DNA of 64,000 bases from Mesorhizobium australicum WSM2073 (lineage in GTDB: Bacteria > Pseudomonadota > Alphaproteobacteria > Rhizobiales > Rhizobiaceae), in contig NC_019973.1 in the NCBI RefSeq assembly GCF_000230995.2, positions 1,364,001 through 1,428,000 on the forward strand, given 5' to 3'. The notes beneath the pieces are model-generated. The model was not told where the DNA came from and searched no databases. It worked only from the letters and a program-made list of their open reading frames with translations. Of the stretch, positions 1 to 8,172 are shown one piece after another (position 1 is the stretch's first letter; each line of letters opens with the position of its first letter). A program made the position numbers and the translations under genes.

Positions 1-41
1 GTGGGACGGGATCGCCGGCATCATGTAGCGCTCCAGCCGCG

Positions 42-593
42 TCAGGCGGCGCTGGGCACCATGCGTCTTGGCCGGCTGAGCGCCATTGTGGCACCGGCGG
101 CAAGGACCACCACCATGCCGGCGAGAATCCCGACGTCGTGCTGGGTAGGCTTCAGAACCATGTCGGTGATGATGATGAGCATGACCGCATAGTCGAAGCG
201 CGCCGCCCGCAGGATGCGCTGTCCATAGCCAAGTGCCGCAGGCGTCACGCCATCCCTGGCGATCATCGCGCCCATGCGGTCGGCGGTCGGCTTGAAGACG
301 AACATGCCAATGCAAAAGGTCGTGGCGTAGCCGGCAAGCCCGATCAGGACCCAGAGATCGGAGAAGCCGACCCAGAACGAGCACATGATCAATCCGAAGA
401 CCAATGTCAGCATCGACATCGGAGCGAAGAAGCGGTTGCCCAGTTCGCCAGTGGCGCGCATCGCCTGCAGCGTTCCCTGGATGTTGCCGGCGCGATCCGC
501 CAGCGTCGCCAGCACCATCAGAGTGAAGCCGCCGCCGACCCAAAGCATCGCCGAAAGGATGTGCAGCAATTTGATGATGGAATACCAATCCAT
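42..593 (-). CDS. DUF2269-type integral membrane protein
   Basis: A 183-residue protein that is almost entirely hydrophobic, with about four or five membrane segments. The N-terminus MDWYSIIKLLHILSAMLW and the conserved WVGGGF and FDYAVMLIIITDMVLKPT stretches are typical of the DUF2269 family of predicted inner-membrane proteins, whose function is unknown. I place the start at the ATG before DWYS because the family begins there; the frame stays open further upstream but that part is arginine/proline-rich and unlike a membrane protein. The C-terminus ends in a short basic tail (SRPRRM). The gene faces away from the small oxidase-like gene at 920. Family call good, function unknown. Confidence 0.8.
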   Translation of the reverse strand: MDWYSIIKLLHILSAMLWVGGGFTLMVLATLADRAGNIQGTLQAMRATGELGNRFFAPMSMLTLVFGLIMCSFWVGFSDLWVLIGLAGYATTFCIGMFVFKPTADRMGAMIARDGVTPAALGYGQRILRAARFDYAVMLIIITDMVLKPTQHDVGILAGMVVVLAAGATMALSRPRRMVPSAA

Positions 594-919
594 GGCTTTT
601 CCCCGATGTCCAATGGTTGCTGGCGAGGCCGCGCCATTGCCCGCCCGCCGCTTCGATGCCGCAGCGTTTAGCGCCGCGGCTGTTTCAGGACGATGTCGTG
701 GAAAAACCGGCTGTGTTTCAGGCTGTCGGCTAACGAAAGGAGAGACTAATATGATGAACCCACCGCCCGGTTTTCTGCTATCGTCGGCAGCGTCGGGGAG
801 CGACATCGTCCGGAAACACTGCCGATGCTAGTGCCGACGCCGGAAGTCCGGCGGCGACAGCGCTCGCCTGACGATCAACCCATTCCCAGCTTGGGAAAAA
901 GGCAATTCGGGGGACTAAT
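594..919. other. Intergenic region between divergent membrane-protein genes
   Basis: About 326 bases with no convincing gene. It must hold the promoters of the two divergent genes. The only clear signal is the GGGGGA ribosome binding site just upstream of the ATG at 920. Confidence 0.5.
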
Positions 920-1312
920 ATGCAAGGGGTAGCACGGAATTTCTTCACGCTGGCGATCATCTACGCGTTGTGCGGCATGGCGCTCGGCATCCACATGGCG
1001 ATCAGCGAAGACCACGGCCAGATGCCGACCCACGCCCACACGATGGTGGCCGGTTGGTTGATGTCGGCGGTTTTCGCGTTCTTTTACCACCTGTTTCCGG
1101 CTGCCGGGCAAAAGACGCTGGCCCTTGTCCATTTCTGGCTGACGGCAATCAGCGGCATCGGGCTGATGATCGGCCTTTATATACTGCTTGCCGGAAATCC
1201 GGGGATCGAGCCGTTGCTGGGGATATCTTCGATCGGCTTCTACGCAGGCATGCTGCTGTTTGCCTTCATCGCCTTGCCGGTGGTGTGGAAAAAAAGCCTG
1301 AGTGAAGGCTGA
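920..1312 (+). CDS. Small four-helix membrane protein resembling a fragment of haem-copper oxidase subunit I
   Basis: The protein has 130 residues and four predicted membrane helices. The segment around residues 38-50 (THAHTMVAGW), followed by FFYHLFP, resembles the histidine-bearing helix of NorB/CcoN-type haem-copper oxidase subunit I (HxHxxxxGW...YYLFP). The protein is far too short to be a complete oxidase, which needs at least twelve helices. Such mini proteins exist as stand-alone genes in rhizobia and are often annotated as oxidase-like; whether they bind haem is not established as far as I know. The ATG has a strong GGGGGA ribosome binding site. Homology to oxidases is inferred from the motif only. 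Confidence 0.65.
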   Translation: MQGVARNFFTLAIIYALCGMALGIHMAISEDHGQMPTHAHTMVAGWLMSAVFAFFYHLFPAAGQKTLALVHFWLTAISGIGLMIGLYILLAGNPGIEPLLGISSIGFYAGMLLFAFIALPVVWKKSLSEG

Positions 1313-1381
1313 AACCCAGCCGGTGCGGCTGTGTTGTTACGGCACAGGAGCACGGTGTTGGGTAAAAAAACATCAGAGCCG

Positions 1382-1396
1382 TTAAGGGTTCATTAA
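1382..1396 (+). promoter_or_regulatory. CtrA box, perfect TTAA-N7-TTAA (distal)
   Basis: TTAA, seven bases, TTAA. This is the full consensus for the cell-cycle regulator CtrA. It lies about 45 bases before the candidate sRNA and about 290 bases before the RcdA-like gene, so it could serve either. Confidence 0.65.
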
Positions 1397-1436
1397 GCTT
1401 TACAGGCGTTTACTATGTCCATCCAGTGATCTGGAT

Positions 1437-1519
1437 TCTTACCGAGTGGTTGGAGCCACTTTGTTTGACGCCTCCCTGTTAAACTCCTGAGAGCCGCCTT
1501 ATCCGCGGCTCTTTTTTTG
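1437..1519 (+). ncRNA. mmgR: Candidate suhB/MmgR (alpha-r8)-type small RNA
   Basis: A compact transcript-like unit. A first hairpin AGTGG...CCACT lies at about 1445-1460. It is followed by a single-stranded-looking stretch containing TTTGTTTGACGCCTCCC, and then a Rho-independent terminator with stem AGAGCCGC/GCGGCTCT (1490-1497 with 1505-1512) and seven T. This two-hairpin layout of about 80 nt, with a CU-rich linker, matches my recollection of the alphaproteobacterial suhB motif (MmgR in Sinorhizobium, linked to polyhydroxybutyrate control). The 5' end is not determined. The terminator is certain; the family assignment rests on memory of the motif. Confidence 0.55.
1490..1519 (+). terminator. 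Rho-independent terminator of the candidate sRNA
   Basis: Perfect 8-bp stem AGAGCCGC/GCGGCTCT with a 7-base loop, followed by a run of seven T. Confidence 0.85.
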
Positions 1520-1556
1520 TCCGCACCCAGGCGGCATTCCGCACGGCCGAACGCCG

Positions 1557-1571
1557 TTAACCTTCTGTTAA
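1557..1571 (+). promoter_or_regulatory. CtrA box, perfect TTAA-N7-TTAA (proximal to RcdA-like gene)
   Basis: TTAA, CCTTCTG, TTAA, about 115 bases upstream of the RcdA-like start codon. This fits direct CtrA control of that gene, which has been reported for rcdA in Caulobacter. The site is directly visible; regulation is inferred. Confidence 0.7.
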
Positions 1572-1685
1572 ACATGTGCTTGCCTTCACCCCGGACGAAG
1601 CGCATTTTCAAGCTTCAGTTTTATAGGGTCACGGGTGTATCGGCAGAGAGCCGAATCGGCCGGTCGCAAGTGCAGGGGCGTATCA

Positions 1686-2219
1686 ATGAACGAGCCTTCG
1701 AAGGGCATTGCGAAAACCGTCAAGCTGGCGGAACGCCGGGTGTTTTCGCACTCCTTCAAACCGCTTTACCAGGAAGGCATGGGCCTAGTCGAACAGGCGG
1801 CGGAATATCTCGACGGCAAAGGCCGGGCAGAGGCCAAGAAACTGTCGCGGCTGGCGGCCACGCTCTACGCGGCCGAATCGATGCGGCTGACCACCAGGCT
1901 GATGCAGGTTGCCTCGTGGCTGCTTTTGCAGCGTGCGGCGAATTCCGGCGAGATGACGCGCGATCAGGTCGCTTCGGAAAAATCCAAGGTGCGTCTCGAC
2001 ACCGCTTCCGCCCATGACGAGGCGGCCGGCTGGGCCGAACTGCCGACCGATTTCCTCGATCTCGTCAACCGGTCGTTGCGCCTGCAGGCATTGGTGCGCC
2101 GCATGGACGAAGAGATCTATGGCGCAGGCGCCGTGGTCGACATGCAGCCCGTGGCTCGCCGGCCCAATCCGGTGTCGGACCAGATCAGCTTGCTCAACAC
2201 GGCGTTCGCCCGAAACTGA
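1686..2219 (+). CDS. rcdA: RcdA-like regulator of CtrA degradation (DUF1465 family)
   Basis: A 177-residue, mostly helical, soluble protein. The segment [21 protein letters not shown] and the later [16 protein letters not shown] and [17 protein letters not shown] segments are typical of DUF1465, the family of Caulobacter RcdA. RcdA is an adaptor that helps deliver CtrA and other substrates to the ClpXP protease during the cell cycle. I start at the ATG before NEPSKG; a more upstream in-frame start would add an unconserved basic extension. Two perfect CtrA boxes lie upstream, consistent with a feedback loop in which CtrA drives the gene for its own degradation factor. It is followed after about 90 bases by ruvC, a neighbour seen in other rhizobia. 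Confidence 0.82.
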   Translation: MNEPSKGIAKTVKLAERRVFSHSFKPLYQEGMGLVEQAAEYLDGKGRAEAKKLSRLAATLYAAESMRLTTRLMQVASWLLLQRAANSGEMTRDQVASEKSKVRLDTASAHDEAAGWAELPTDFLDLVNRSLRLQALVRRMDEEIYGAGAVVDMQPVARRPNPVSDQISLLNTAFARN

Positions 2220-2311
2220 GAACGTCGAGGCCTTCCCGGTTGGTCGGGCAAACGTTTCCGGTTTGTTCACTTTTCGCTGGCATCGCTGTCCGCCGGAGGT
2301 ACACTCACGGC

Positions 2312-2821
2312 ATGGGGGACGCGATTCGCATCATCGGGATCGATCCGGGGCTCAGGCGCACCGGCTGGGGCATCGTCGAGAGCCTCGGCAATTCCTTGCG
2401 CTTTGTTGCTGCGGGCACCGTGCGCTCGGAGGACAAGGCGGCGCTGGCGACGCGGCTTTGCCAGCTGCATGACGGGCTTGCCGAGATCCTGCATCGGGCC
2501 ATGCCGCATGAAGCCGCGGTCGAACAGACCTTCGTCAACAAGGATGCCGTGGCGACGCTGAAGCTCGGCCAGGCGCGCGGCATCGCCATGCTGGTGCCGG
2601 CGCGCGCCGGCCTCGTCGTCGCCGAATATGCGCCGAACGCGGTGAAGAAAGCGGTGATCGGCGTCGGTCACGGCGACAAGAAGCAGATCCACATGATGGT
2701 GAAGGTGCTGTTGCCGAAAGCGATCTTCGACACCGAACATGCCGCCGACGCTCTGGCCATCGCGATTTGTCACGTGCATCACCGGCAAAGTGCCGCTTAC
2801 CGGATGGCGCTTGCCGAATAG
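2312..2821 (+). CDS. ruvC: Crossover junction endodeoxyribonuclease RuvC
   Basis: This 169-residue Holliday-junction resolvase has normal family length. The RNase H-like fold starts with [14 protein letters not shown], carrying the first catalytic Asp (about residue 11). [23 protein letters not shown] carries the Glu, and the C-terminal [12 protein letters not shown] carries the last acidic pair. It cuts junctions made during recombination after RuvAB branch migration. The start is set by GGAGGT 11 bases upstream of the ATG. Normally ruvC runs straight into ruvA; here a toxin-antitoxin pair separates them by about 750 bases. Confidence 0.97.
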   Translation: MGDAIRIIGIDPGLRRTGWGIVESLGNSLRFVAAGTVRSEDKAALATRLCQLHDGLAEILHRAMPHEAAVEQTFVNKDAVATLKLGQARGIAMLVPARAGLVVAEYAPNAVKKAVIGVGHGDKKQIHMMVKVLLPKAIFDTEHAADALAIAICHVHHRQSAAYRMALAE

Positions 2822-2828
2822 CAATGTT

Positions 2829-2875
2829 CTTGACTTGTTCACGCTGCGCGCGTAGTAATACCCTAGAGGTATTAC
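2829..2875 (+). promoter_or_regulatory. vapBC promoter with palindromic operator
   Basis: TTGACT (2830-2835), 17 bases, TAGTAA (2853-2858) forms a plausible sigma-70 promoter. Overlapping the predicted start of transcription is a perfect 8-bp inverted repeat, GTAATACC (2855-2862) and GGTATTAC (2868-2875) around CTAGA. It ends one base before the vapB ATG and encloses the ribosome binding sequence AGAGG. This is the expected arrangement for autorepression by the antitoxin-toxin complex. Confidence 0.75.
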
Positions 2876-2876
2876 C

Positions 2877-3146
2877 ATGCGCGTGACCACCAAGGGCCAA
2901 GTCACAATCCCCAAGCCGATAAGGGACCATCTGGGCATCGGACCGGGCTCCGAGGTTGAGTTCGTGGCCACCGAGGAAGGGGCTCGGCTCGTTGCCGTCA
3001 ATGAAAACCTGTCCGATGAAGAAGTCGCGCGCAGGTTCAGGAATATTCTCCACGGCATGGCGGGCACACTGGATCTGGGAGGCATGACCGCCGACGCTTA
3101 CATGGAGTGGTTGAGAGGCCCGCGTGAAGATCTCGACGTTGATTGA
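2877..3146 (+). CDS. vapB: AbrB/SpoVT-type antitoxin (VapB-like)
   Basis: The 89-residue protein opens with MRVTTKGQVTIPKPIRDHLGI and continues GSEVEFV, the swapped-hairpin SpoVT-AbrB DNA-binding fold of VapB/MazE-like antitoxins, in residues 1-45. The C-terminal part is acidic and helical (LSDEEVARRFRNILHG) and would bind and neutralise the toxin. Its last 23 bases overlap the start of the PIN-domain toxin gene, indicating translational coupling. The operator palindrome directly upstream is probably its own binding site. The pair lies inside the ruvC-ruvA interval and looks like an insertion into a core operon. Confidence 0.88.
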   Translation: MRVTTKGQVTIPKPIRDHLGIGPGSEVEFVATEEGARLVAVNENLSDEEVARRFRNILHGMAGTLDLGGMTADAYMEWLRGPREDLDVD

Positions 3147-3543
3147 CACCAATGTCCTCATCGACGTTTGGGGGCCAACCGGGCCCCTGACGGAATGGTC
3201 AGCGTCTGCAATCGTTTCATGCCGTAGCGACGGCGCATTGGTCGTCAATACAATCGTCTGGTCTGAGCTCGCGCCGCTGATCCCGACGGAGACGGCGCTT
3301 CGAAGAGCCGTCGACATGCTCGAAATGGATCGCGAACTTGTACCTTGGGAGGCGGCATTCCTTGCGGGCGTCACGCATTCCCGCTATCGCCGGGCCGGCG
3401 GCGTTCGGGAACGCATCTTGCCTGATTTCTTTATTGGTGCTCATGCGGCTGTTGCCGGACATCGTCTTTTGACCCGCGACGCCGCGCGCTATCGCAGTTA
3501 TTTCCCCGATCTCGATATCATCTCTCCCGAAACGCACCCATGA
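3124..3543 (+). CDS. vapC: PIN-domain ribonuclease toxin (VapC-like)
   Basis: The gene starts at a GTG inside the antitoxin gene and encodes 139 residues. All acidic residues expected of a PIN nuclease are present: D8 in [12 protein letters not shown]48 in VWSEL, D101 in [10 protein letters not shown] and D119 in [17 protein letters not shown] toxins cleave RNA, often initiator or other tRNAs, in a metal-dependent way. Nothing suggests decay, so the toxin is probably active and held by the upstream antitoxin. ruvA follows after 28 bases, so ruvA transcription may partly depend on this module's promoter. Confidence 0.9.
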   Translation: MKISTLIDTNVLIDVWGPTGPLTEWSASAIVSCRSDGALVVNTIVWSELAPLIPTETALRRAVDMLEMDRELVPWEAAFLAGVTHSRYRRAGGVRERILPDFFIGAHAAVAGHRLLTRDAARYRSYFPDLDIISPETHP

Positions 3544-3571
3544 GGGGCTTATCTCCCATGAAAGATCTGGC

Positions 3572-4192
3572 ATGATCGGCAAGCTCAAGGGTACGCTCGA
3601 CGAGGTCGACGAAGACCATTGTCTCGTCGATATCCACGGCGTCGGCTACGTCGCGTACTGCTCGACCCGCACGCTTGCCGCGCTGCCTTCGCCTGGCGAA
3701 GCGGTGGTGCTGTTCATCGAGACCTATGTGCGAGAGGACATGATCCGGCTCTATGGTTTCCAGTCGCAGCTCGAGCGCGAATGGTTTCGGCTGCTGATGA
3801 ACAATGTGCCGGGTGTCGGCGCCAAGGTGGCGCTGGCCATCCTGTCGACGCTGGCGCCGGCTGACCTTGCCAATGCCATTGCACTGCGCGACATCGCCAT
3901 GGTTTCCCGCGCGCCCGGCGTCGGCAAGAAGGTGGCCGAGCGCATCGTCACCGAATTGAAGGCCAAGGCGCCGGCCTATGCGGGCACCGCCACCGGCACC
4001 ATTGGGCTCAAGCAGGAACTCGGCGAAGGCGTAGCGCCGGCGCCGATCACCGACGCCGTCTCGGCGCTGGTCAATCTCGGCTATTCCCGCGACACCGCCG
4101 CCAATGCGGTGTCAGCAGCGCTGAAGACGGCGGGCGAGGGCGCCGATGCGTCCAAACTGATCCGTTTTGGGTTGAAGGAACTGGCACGGTGA
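3572..4192 (+). CDS. ruvA: Holliday junction branch migration protein RuvA
   Basis: A 206-residue protein with the N-terminal OB fold ([12 protein letters not shown]...GVGYVAYCS), central helix-hairpin-helix motifs ([15 protein letters not shown] and [15 protein letters not shown]) and a C-terminal RuvB-contact domain ([14 protein letters not shown]...AANAV). It binds the four-way junction and loads RuvB. ruvB follows after 43 bases on the same strand. Confidence 0.97.
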   Translation: MIGKLKGTLDEVDEDHCLVDIHGVGYVAYCSTRTLAALPSPGEAVVLFIETYVREDMIRLYGFQSQLEREWFRLLMNNVPGVGAKVALAILSTLAPADLANAIALRDIAMVSRAPGVGKKVAERIVTELKAKAPAYAGTATGTIGLKQELGEGVAPAPITDAVSALVNLGYSRDTAANAVSAALKTAGEGADASKLIRFGLKELAR

Positions 4193-4235
4193 GCCATCGC
4201 TTGTCCGGGGCGCTGCCCTGTGCAAGGAAGGTCCC

Positions 4236-5273
4236 ATGAGCCTTTCCCCCCGCCTCATTGCACCGGAAAAGCGCGGCGAGGATGCCGAGCAGACCCTGCG
4301 GCCGCAAACGCTTGACGATTTCGTCGGCCAAGCGGCGGTGCGGGCCAATCTCAAGGTCTTCATAGAGGCCGCCAAGGGCCGCAAGGAAGCGCTCGACCAT
4401 GTGCTGTTCGTCGGACCGCCGGGGCTGGGCAAGACGACGCTGGCGCAGATCATGGCGCGCGAACTCGGTGTCAATTTCCGCTCGACCTCCGGGCCGGTCA
4501 TCGCCAAGGCCGGCGATCTCGCGGCATTGCTTACCAATCTCGAAGAAGGCGACGTGCTGTTCATCGACGAGATCCACAGGCTCAACCCGGCGGTGGAGGA
4601 AATCCTTTATCCGGCGATGGAGGATTTCCAGCTCGACCTGATCATCGGCGAGGGTCCGGCGGCGCGTTCGGTGAAGATCGACCTAGCGCACTTCACGCTG
4701 GTCGCCGCCACCACGCGGCTCGGCCTGCTCACCAATCCGCTGCGCGACCGCTTCGGCATCCCGGTGCGGCTCAACTTCTACACCGTCGAGGAGTTGGAGC
4801 AGATCGTGCGGCGCGGCGCGCGCATCCTGCAGATGCCACTCGGCGACGACGGTGCGCTGGAAATCGCGCGGCGCGCGCGCGGCACGCCACGCATTGCCGG
4901 ACGGCTGCTGCGGCGCGTGCGCGATTTCGCCTCGGTGGCCGGCGACGGCCATGTCGACCGCCTGATCGCCGACGAGGCCTTGACCCGGCTCGAAGTCGAC
5001 GCGCTTGGCCTCGACGCCCTCGACCGCCGCTATCTCAGCATGATCGCCCGTAATTTCGGCGGCGGTCCGGTCGGCATCGAGACCATCGCCGCCGGCCTGT
5101 CCGAGCCGCGCGATGCCATCGAGGACATCATCGAGCCCTATCTGATCCAGCAGGGGTTCATCCAGCGCACACCACGCGGACGCATGCTGACCGCCAATGC
5201 CTGGCGCCATCTCGGCCTCGATGCGCCGAAGGATTTGGCGCAGCAGCAGATCAATCTGTTCCAGGAAGAATAG
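4236..5273 (+). CDS. ruvB: Holliday junction DNA helicase RuvB
   Basis: The 345 residues carry Walker [13 protein letters not shown] near residue 60, Walker [10 protein letters not shown], sensor-1 [18 protein letters not shown] and the winged-helix C-terminus ([16 protein letters not shown]...[15 protein letters not shown]). It is an AAA+ motor that drives branch migration with RuvA. AAGGAAGG upstream of the ATG gives a strong ribosome binding site. Length is normal for the family. Confidence 0.97.
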   Translation: MSLSPRLIAPEKRGEDAEQTLRPQTLDDFVGQAAVRANLKVFIEAAKGRKEALDHVLFVGPPGLGKTTLAQIMARELGVNFRSTSGPVIAKAGDLAALLTNLEEGDVLFIDEIHRLNPAVEEILYPAMEDFQLDLIIGEGPAARSVKIDLAHFTLVAATTRLGLLTNPLRDRFGIPVRLNFYTVEELEQIVRRGARILQMPLGDDGALEIARRARGTPRIAGRLLRRVRDFASVAGDGHVDRLIADEALTRLEVDALGLDALDRRYLSMIARNFGGGPVGIETIAAGLSEPRDAIEDIIEPYLIQQGFIQRTPRGRMLTANAWRHLGLDAPKDLAQQQINLFQEE

Positions 5274-5402
5274 CCACGCAAGCGATCAGGCGCGGGTTTC
5301 GCGGACTAGCGATCAAGCATCAGTGAACGGGCCTGCGCAAATTCTCCTCATCTTCGCCGGCTTACCGGCGTATTGCTGGATTTTGTCGGGTTCGCTGCAT
5401 CC

Positions 5403-5448
5403 ATGCATGTCCTCCTCCCGACCGAGATCGCTTTTGGGCGACATGTAG
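5403..5448. repeat. Degenerate copy of a rhizobial palindromic intergenic repeat
   Basis: The right half CTTTTGGGCGACATG is well kept; the left half ATGCATGTCCTCCTCCCG has drifted. It matches the element seen at 14627, 18182 and 23891. It sits between ruvB and the phosphoesterase gene. Confidence 0.55.
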
Positions 5449-5483
5449 CAGCGCATGCCGAAATGAGGTGCCGGAGCCACTTG

Positions 5484-6380
5484 ATGATAACCAGACGCGG
5501 GTTCCTGCGCTTTATCGGCGGGTCGTTCCTGTCGGTCGCCTCCTTCAGCGCCTACGCCGTCGGTATCGAGCCGATGCTGCTGACGCATGTGAAGCGCTAT
5601 GCGCTGACGCCACCGCATTGGCCGGCCGGATTGAAGCTGCGCGTCGTCGCGCTCGCCGACATCCATGCTTGCCGGCCGTGGATGACGCCGGAGCGGATCG
5701 CTTCGCTTGCCGAAGAGGCGAATGCCTTGCAGCCGGACCTGATCGTGCTGCTCGGCGACTACATAGCCGGCATGCGCCTGGTGTCGCAAAGGGTGACGCC
5801 GCCGGAATGGGCTGGCGCCCTGTCGGGCCTCAAGGCGCCGCTCGGCGTGGTGTCGATCCTCGGCAATCACGACTGGTGGGCCGACGGCTTTGCGCAGCGT
5901 GCCGAAGTCGGCCCGACGATCGCGCGCAAGGCTCTGGAGAAAGCCGGCATCCCGGTGCTGGAGAACGACGCCGTGCGTCTGGAAAAGGACGGACATGGCG
6001 TCTGGATCGCGGGCCTCGCCGATCAGTTGGCGCTGTTGCCGAAAAAGAAGCACGAGCCTCCCAGGGGATTGGACGATCTCGACGGCACGCTGGCCAAGAT
6101 CAGCGACGCCGCGCCCGTCATCCTGCTGGCGCACGAACCGGACATTTTTCCAAAAATGCCGTGGCGTGTGTCGCTGACGCTATCGGGACACACCCATGGT
6201 GGGCAGGTGCGGCTGTTCGGCTATTCGCCGATCGTGCCATCCCAGTTCGGCAATCGCTACGCCTATGGCCATGTCGTCGAGAACGACCGCAACCTCATCG
6301 TCTCGGGCGGGCTTGGCTTCAGCAATTTGCCGATCCGTTTCGGAATGCGTCCGGAAATCCTGCAGATCGACCTCGGCTGA
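5484..6380 (+). CDS. Tat-exported metallophosphoesterase
   Basis: The product has 298 residues. The N-terminus MITRRGFLRFIGGSFL is a twin-arginine signal, which fixes the start at this ATG. The body carries the calcineurin-like set of metal ligands in order: ADIHA (D, H), LGDYIAG (GD), GNHDWW (GNHD), AHEPD and the C-terminal GHTHGGQVRLFG. Together these identify a binuclear-metal phosphoesterase of the YkuE/UDP-sugar or lipid phosphodiesterase type, acting at the periplasmic face. The substrate cannot be told from sequence. It converges on the GH5 gene with only 8 bases between stop codons. Confidence 0.88.
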   Translation: MITRRGFLRFIGGSFLSVASFSAYAVGIEPMLLTHVKRYALTPPHWPAGLKLRVVALADIHACRPWMTPERIASLAEEANALQPDLIVLLGDYIAGMRLVSQRVTPPEWAGALSGLKAPLGVVSILGNHDWWADGFAQRAEVGPTIARKALEKAGIPVLENDAVRLEKDGHGVWIAGLADQLALLPKKKHEPPRGLDDLDGTLAKISDAAPVILLAHEPDIFPKMPWRVSLTLSGHTHGGQVRLFGYSPIVPSQFGNRYAYGHVVENDRNLIVSGGLGFSNLPIRFGMRPEILQIDLG

Positions 6381-6388
6381 CTGGCGCG

Positions 6389-7648
6389 TCATGGCAGGCT
6401 TCGGATTGCGTCCAGCACGTCAGGCTCGGCCTTGTCGCCATTGAATGCGTCGACGATGCCGAAAGCCCCGCCATAGCTCCACACCGACCATGAGAAGCCA
6501 TGCGCTTCGGCCCGAGCGATCATGTCCCTGACATAGGCGGCCCGATATTCGGCCGGCATCACGTAGGCATTGCCATACTCCTGGCGGATCATGCCGAACT
6601 CGCCCAGCGTGATGTCTTCCGGCTTGATGCCGTTGGCCCTCGCCCAAGCCTCGACAGCCTTGAACGGCGCATCCATCAAGCCAAGCAGCTTGTCGGCGCT
6701 GTCCATGCTGGCGACCTGCTCGTCGAGGTAGGCAAGCAGGCCATGCTGCCGTGTCCACGGCGCCTCGGCCTTGATCCGGGCGCGGATGGTGTCCAGCGTC
6801 ACATCAAGCTGCGCCTTCGGCACCGCGGTCAAAGGATAGGGCAGGCCGGTCACATAGGGAATGAAGTCGCCGGCCCAGGTCGCGCCCTGATGGGTGAGCA
6901 GGAACGGGTCATAGGAGTGGAAGGTCCAGATGACGTTGTCGTCGGGGATCGTCTTCGGGTCGATCTTTTCCAGAGACGAAGCAGCGGAATAGCAAGCTCC
7001 GGTCAGGACCAGCGTCAGTTTCGTCGCCGAGGCGCGCGCCGCCGCGAACAGCTTGCGCTGGCGGTCAGGCCACAGGCTGGTGCCGTCGCTGCCGCAATCG
7101 ACGATCGGCTCGTTCATGGGTTCGAAAGCGACCTTCTCGGGATCTTCGGCGGCCAGCGTGCGCGCCATGCCGCGAACCACCTCGACATAGCGGTCGAAGG
7201 TCGCGGGGTCGTCCATCACTTCGCCCATGCCGATCTTGCGGCCGCCGCCGGCCGGGATCAGGTGCATGTCGACGATGACCTTCAGTCCGGCGCGATTGAT
7301 CATGCGCGCCGAGTCCAGCACGCTGGCATTGAGTTGGTCACGAAGGTCCGTTGTCTTGTCCGAGAGAAAAGGCGACGGATCGACCGGCATGCGCAGGAAA
7401 TCGAAGCCGGCATCCTTCAGCGCCTTGAGGTCGTCCTCGTTGAGGAATTTGCGCCATTCCGGGTAGGGCAGGATGGCCTTGGCATCACCCCACTGGTCCT
7501 CGCCGGGCCAGGTGACCCACTGGTCGAGATTGAGACCGCGCTTCATCGTGAAGGTCGCCGCCTCACCCGACAGTGTGGAAGCGGCCAGCGCCAGCACGAC
7601 CGCCATCAAGGTCTTGATCATCGTCGTTAACAGTGCCATCGGGTTCAT
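6389..7648 (-). CDS. Secreted glycoside hydrolase family 5 (cellulase-like)
   Basis: A 419-residue protein with a signal peptide (MIKTLMAVVLALAASTLSGEA). The barrel shows GH5 hallmarks: RGLNLDQW at strand 1, FDFLRMPVDP, the acid/base Glu in FEPMNEP, HSYDPF, and the nucleophile Glu in LGEFG near the C-terminus, then WSVWSYGG. GH5 enzymes cut beta-glucans such as cellulose, mannan or bacterial exopolysaccharide; the actual substrate is unknown. The start could also be the ATG three codons downstream. It is divergent from ybgC, with only 44 bases between the start codons. Confidence 0.88.
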   Translation of the reverse strand: MNPMALLTTMIKTLMAVVLALAASTLSGEAATFTMKRGLNLDQWVTWPGEDQWGDAKAILPYPEWRKFLNEDDLKALKDAGFDFLRMPVDPSPFLSDKTTDLRDQLNASVLDSARMINRAGLKVIVDMHLIPAGGGRKIGMGEVMDDPATFDRYVEVVRGMARTLAAEDPEKVAFEPMNEPIVDCGSDGTSLWPDRQRKLFAAARASATKLTLVLTGACYSAASSLEKIDPKTIPDDNVIWTFHSYDPFLLTHQGATWAGDFIPYVTGLPYPLTAVPKAQLDVTLDTIRARIKAEAPWTRQHGLLAYLDEQVASMDSADKLLGLMDAPFKAVEAWARANGIKPEDITLGEFGMIRQEYGNAYVMPAEYRAAYVRDMIARAEAHGFSWSVWSYGGAFGIVDAFNGDKAEPDVLDAIRSLP

Positions 7649-7692
7649 GCGCCAAAAATACCTGCCGCGTCGGCATCCAAAAGGGAAGCGCA

Positions 7693-8172
7693 ATGGGCGA
7701 TCATGGTGAATCCGCGGCATTGCTGGCAGGGCTTTCCGGTGCGCTGACCGCGTTCGGCCACCGGCTGATGGCGCGGGTCTATTATGCCGATACCGATTTC
7801 TCGGGTGTCGTCTATCACGCGCGCTATCTGGAATTCCTCGAGCGCGGCCGATCCGACTATCTCAGGCTCACCGGCGTGCATCACACCGAACTCGCCGACG
7901 GCAAGCACGGCGAGAAGATCGTGTGGGTGGTGCGCCGCATGGAGATCGACTTCCGCATCCCCGCCCGTATCGATGACATCCTGACCGTCGACACCCGCAC
8001 CGAGACCATTTCCGGCGCGCGTATCTTCATGGCGCAGCAGCTCAAGCGCGGCGAAGAGGTGCTGGTCGAGGCCAAGGTCGAGGCGGCGATCATCGGCGAA
8101 AACGGCCGGCCGAGGCGTTTTCCCAGGGAATGGGTGGCGGCGTTCATGCCCAAGGTCGTTCCCCAGGACTGA
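7693..8172 (+). CDS. ybgC: Tol-Pal associated acyl-CoA thioesterase YbgC
   Basis: The product is a 159-residue hot-dog fold thioesterase. The motif YYADTDFSGVVYHARYLEFLERGRSDYLR holds the catalytic Asp (4-hydroxybenzoyl-CoA thioesterase type), followed by VVRRMEIDFRIPARIDD. YbgC is the conserved first gene of tol-pal clusters; it hydrolyses acyl-CoAs and has been linked to phospholipid metabolism. The start follows AAGGGAAG. About 270 bases separate it from tolQ, so tolQ may have its own promoter. Confidence 0.93.
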   Translation: MGDHGESAALLAGLSGALTAFGHRLMARVYYADTDFSGVVYHARYLEFLERGRSDYLRLTGVHHTELADGKHGEKIVWVVRRMEIDFRIPARIDDILTVDTRTETISGARIFMAQQLKRGEEVLVEAKVEAAIIGENGRPRRFPREWVAAFMPKVVPQD

